Both the position numbers and the translations under genes were made by a program. Below, piece after piece: positions 20,793 through 20,890 of a stretch of 20,890 nt of DNA. Numbering within the stretch: position 1 is the first letter of the stretch; the number at the start of each line of letters is the position of its first letter. This stretch comes from an uncultured Collinsella sp. (GTDB lineage: Bacteria > Actinomycetota > Coriobacteriia > Coriobacteriales > Coriobacteriaceae), in contig CAAFQK010000033.1 of NCBI GenBank assembly GCA_900765115.1, forward strand, positions 1 to 20,890, given 5' to 3'. Below the pieces are notes generated by a model. That model saw only the letters and a list, made by a program, of their open reading frames with translations. It had not been told where the DNA came from and ran no database searches.

Positions 20793-20890
20793 TGGATTGG
20801 CAACACCTATTTGGACGATTCCGGGAGGGACAGCCCCGCCTCCCTGAACTCGACCGGAGACATGTAGCCCAGCGTCGAGTGGATCCTGAA
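20793..20890 (-). mobile_element. IS3-family insertion sequence, one end (continues past the window)
   Basis: The IS terminus starts near 20793 with TGGATTGGCAACACC, then TTTGGACG, the kind of inner-end sequence common in IS3-type terminal repeats. The transposase gene runs inward on the minus strand. The exact terminus, its partner and the target duplication are outside the window. Confidence 0.6.
20807..20890 (-). CDS. IS3-family transposase, C-terminal fragment
   Basis: The last 27 residues are FRIHSTLGYMSPVEFREAGL followed by SLPESSK and a TAG stop at 20807-20809. R-x-H-S-x-LGY-x-S/T-P-x-E/Q-F is the standard C-terminal signature of IS3-family OrfB transposases. It differs from the transposase tail at the left edge of the window, so two different IS3-type elements are involved. 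Confidence 0.85.
   Translation of the reverse strand, partial: FRIHSTLGYMSPVEFREAGLSLPESSK

Larger units (their letters stand above)
16915..20890 (+). mobile_element. Integrated mobilizable/conjugative element (left part)
   Basis: The segment begins at the tRNA-Thr scar and carries integrase, excisionase-like, ribbon-helix-helix accessory, relaxase and probable coupling-protein genes, all on the plus strand. It runs off the window. With a relaxase, it should be able to be mobilized. Whether it encodes its own secretion system cannot be seen. Integrase and excisionase genes are visibly less GC-rich than the mob genes, suggesting a mosaic origin. Confidence 0.8.

Overview
The window looks like a chromosomal segment of a high-GC Gram-positive gut actinobacterium of the class Coriobacteriia, most like Collinsella or a close relative. 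This is judged from protein and codon style, the GC-rich coding bias, strong AGGAGG-type ribosome binding sites, a small zinc-ribbon L33, and the order tRNA cluster-tuf-rpmG-tRNA-Trp-secE-nusG-rplK-rplA. The species assignment is inference; no search was run.

Layout. Bases 1-365 hold the tail of an IS3-type transposase and a non-coding patch with a family of short palindromic repeats plus one large hairpin. Bases 366-2072 hold an alpha/beta-hydrolase esterase (minus) and, divergently, a PTS glucose-type EIIA protein with a LacI/CcpA-like palindrome in front of it. Asparaginyl-tRNA synthetase and a WYL-domain regulator follow. Bases 4763-7749 are a three-gene ABC importer of the TrpXYZ/ABC_sub_bind type (lipoprotein, permease, ATPase) with a good promoter. 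Next come a start-less signal-peptide remnant and a small MscS channel. A translationally coupled pair follows: a cytoplasmic fusion of a ParB-like domain with a BMP/PnrA nucleoside-binding domain, and a calcineurin-like phosphoesterase. This pair is the most unusual protein-level feature of the window.

Bases 11698-16079 are a minus-strand information-processing block: tRNA-Tyr, tRNA-Thr(GGT), tRNA-Met, tuf, rpmG, tRNA-Trp, secE, nusG, rplK, rplA. Two promoters in this block, before the tRNAs and before rpmG, share a nearly identical 21-base sequence around TTGACA.

Bases 16185-16870 are non-coding but highly structured. One cluster has five copies of GAGCGTGGATAATCTCCC-like sequence in both orientations. 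A second is an array of three hairpins with an exact 80-base period. Right of these lies the 3' half of a tRNA-Thr(TGT) gene with its terminator still downstream. It marks the left attachment site of an integrated mobilizable or conjugative element: tyrosine integrase, excisionase-like protein, ribbon-helix-helix accessory protein, MobP2/MobL-like relaxase and the start of a membrane protein, probably the coupling protein. That last gene is cut by another IS3-family insertion at the right edge. The element sits where thrU lies in the classical thrU-tyrU-...-thrT-tufB order of E. coli, so it has split an old conserved gene cluster.
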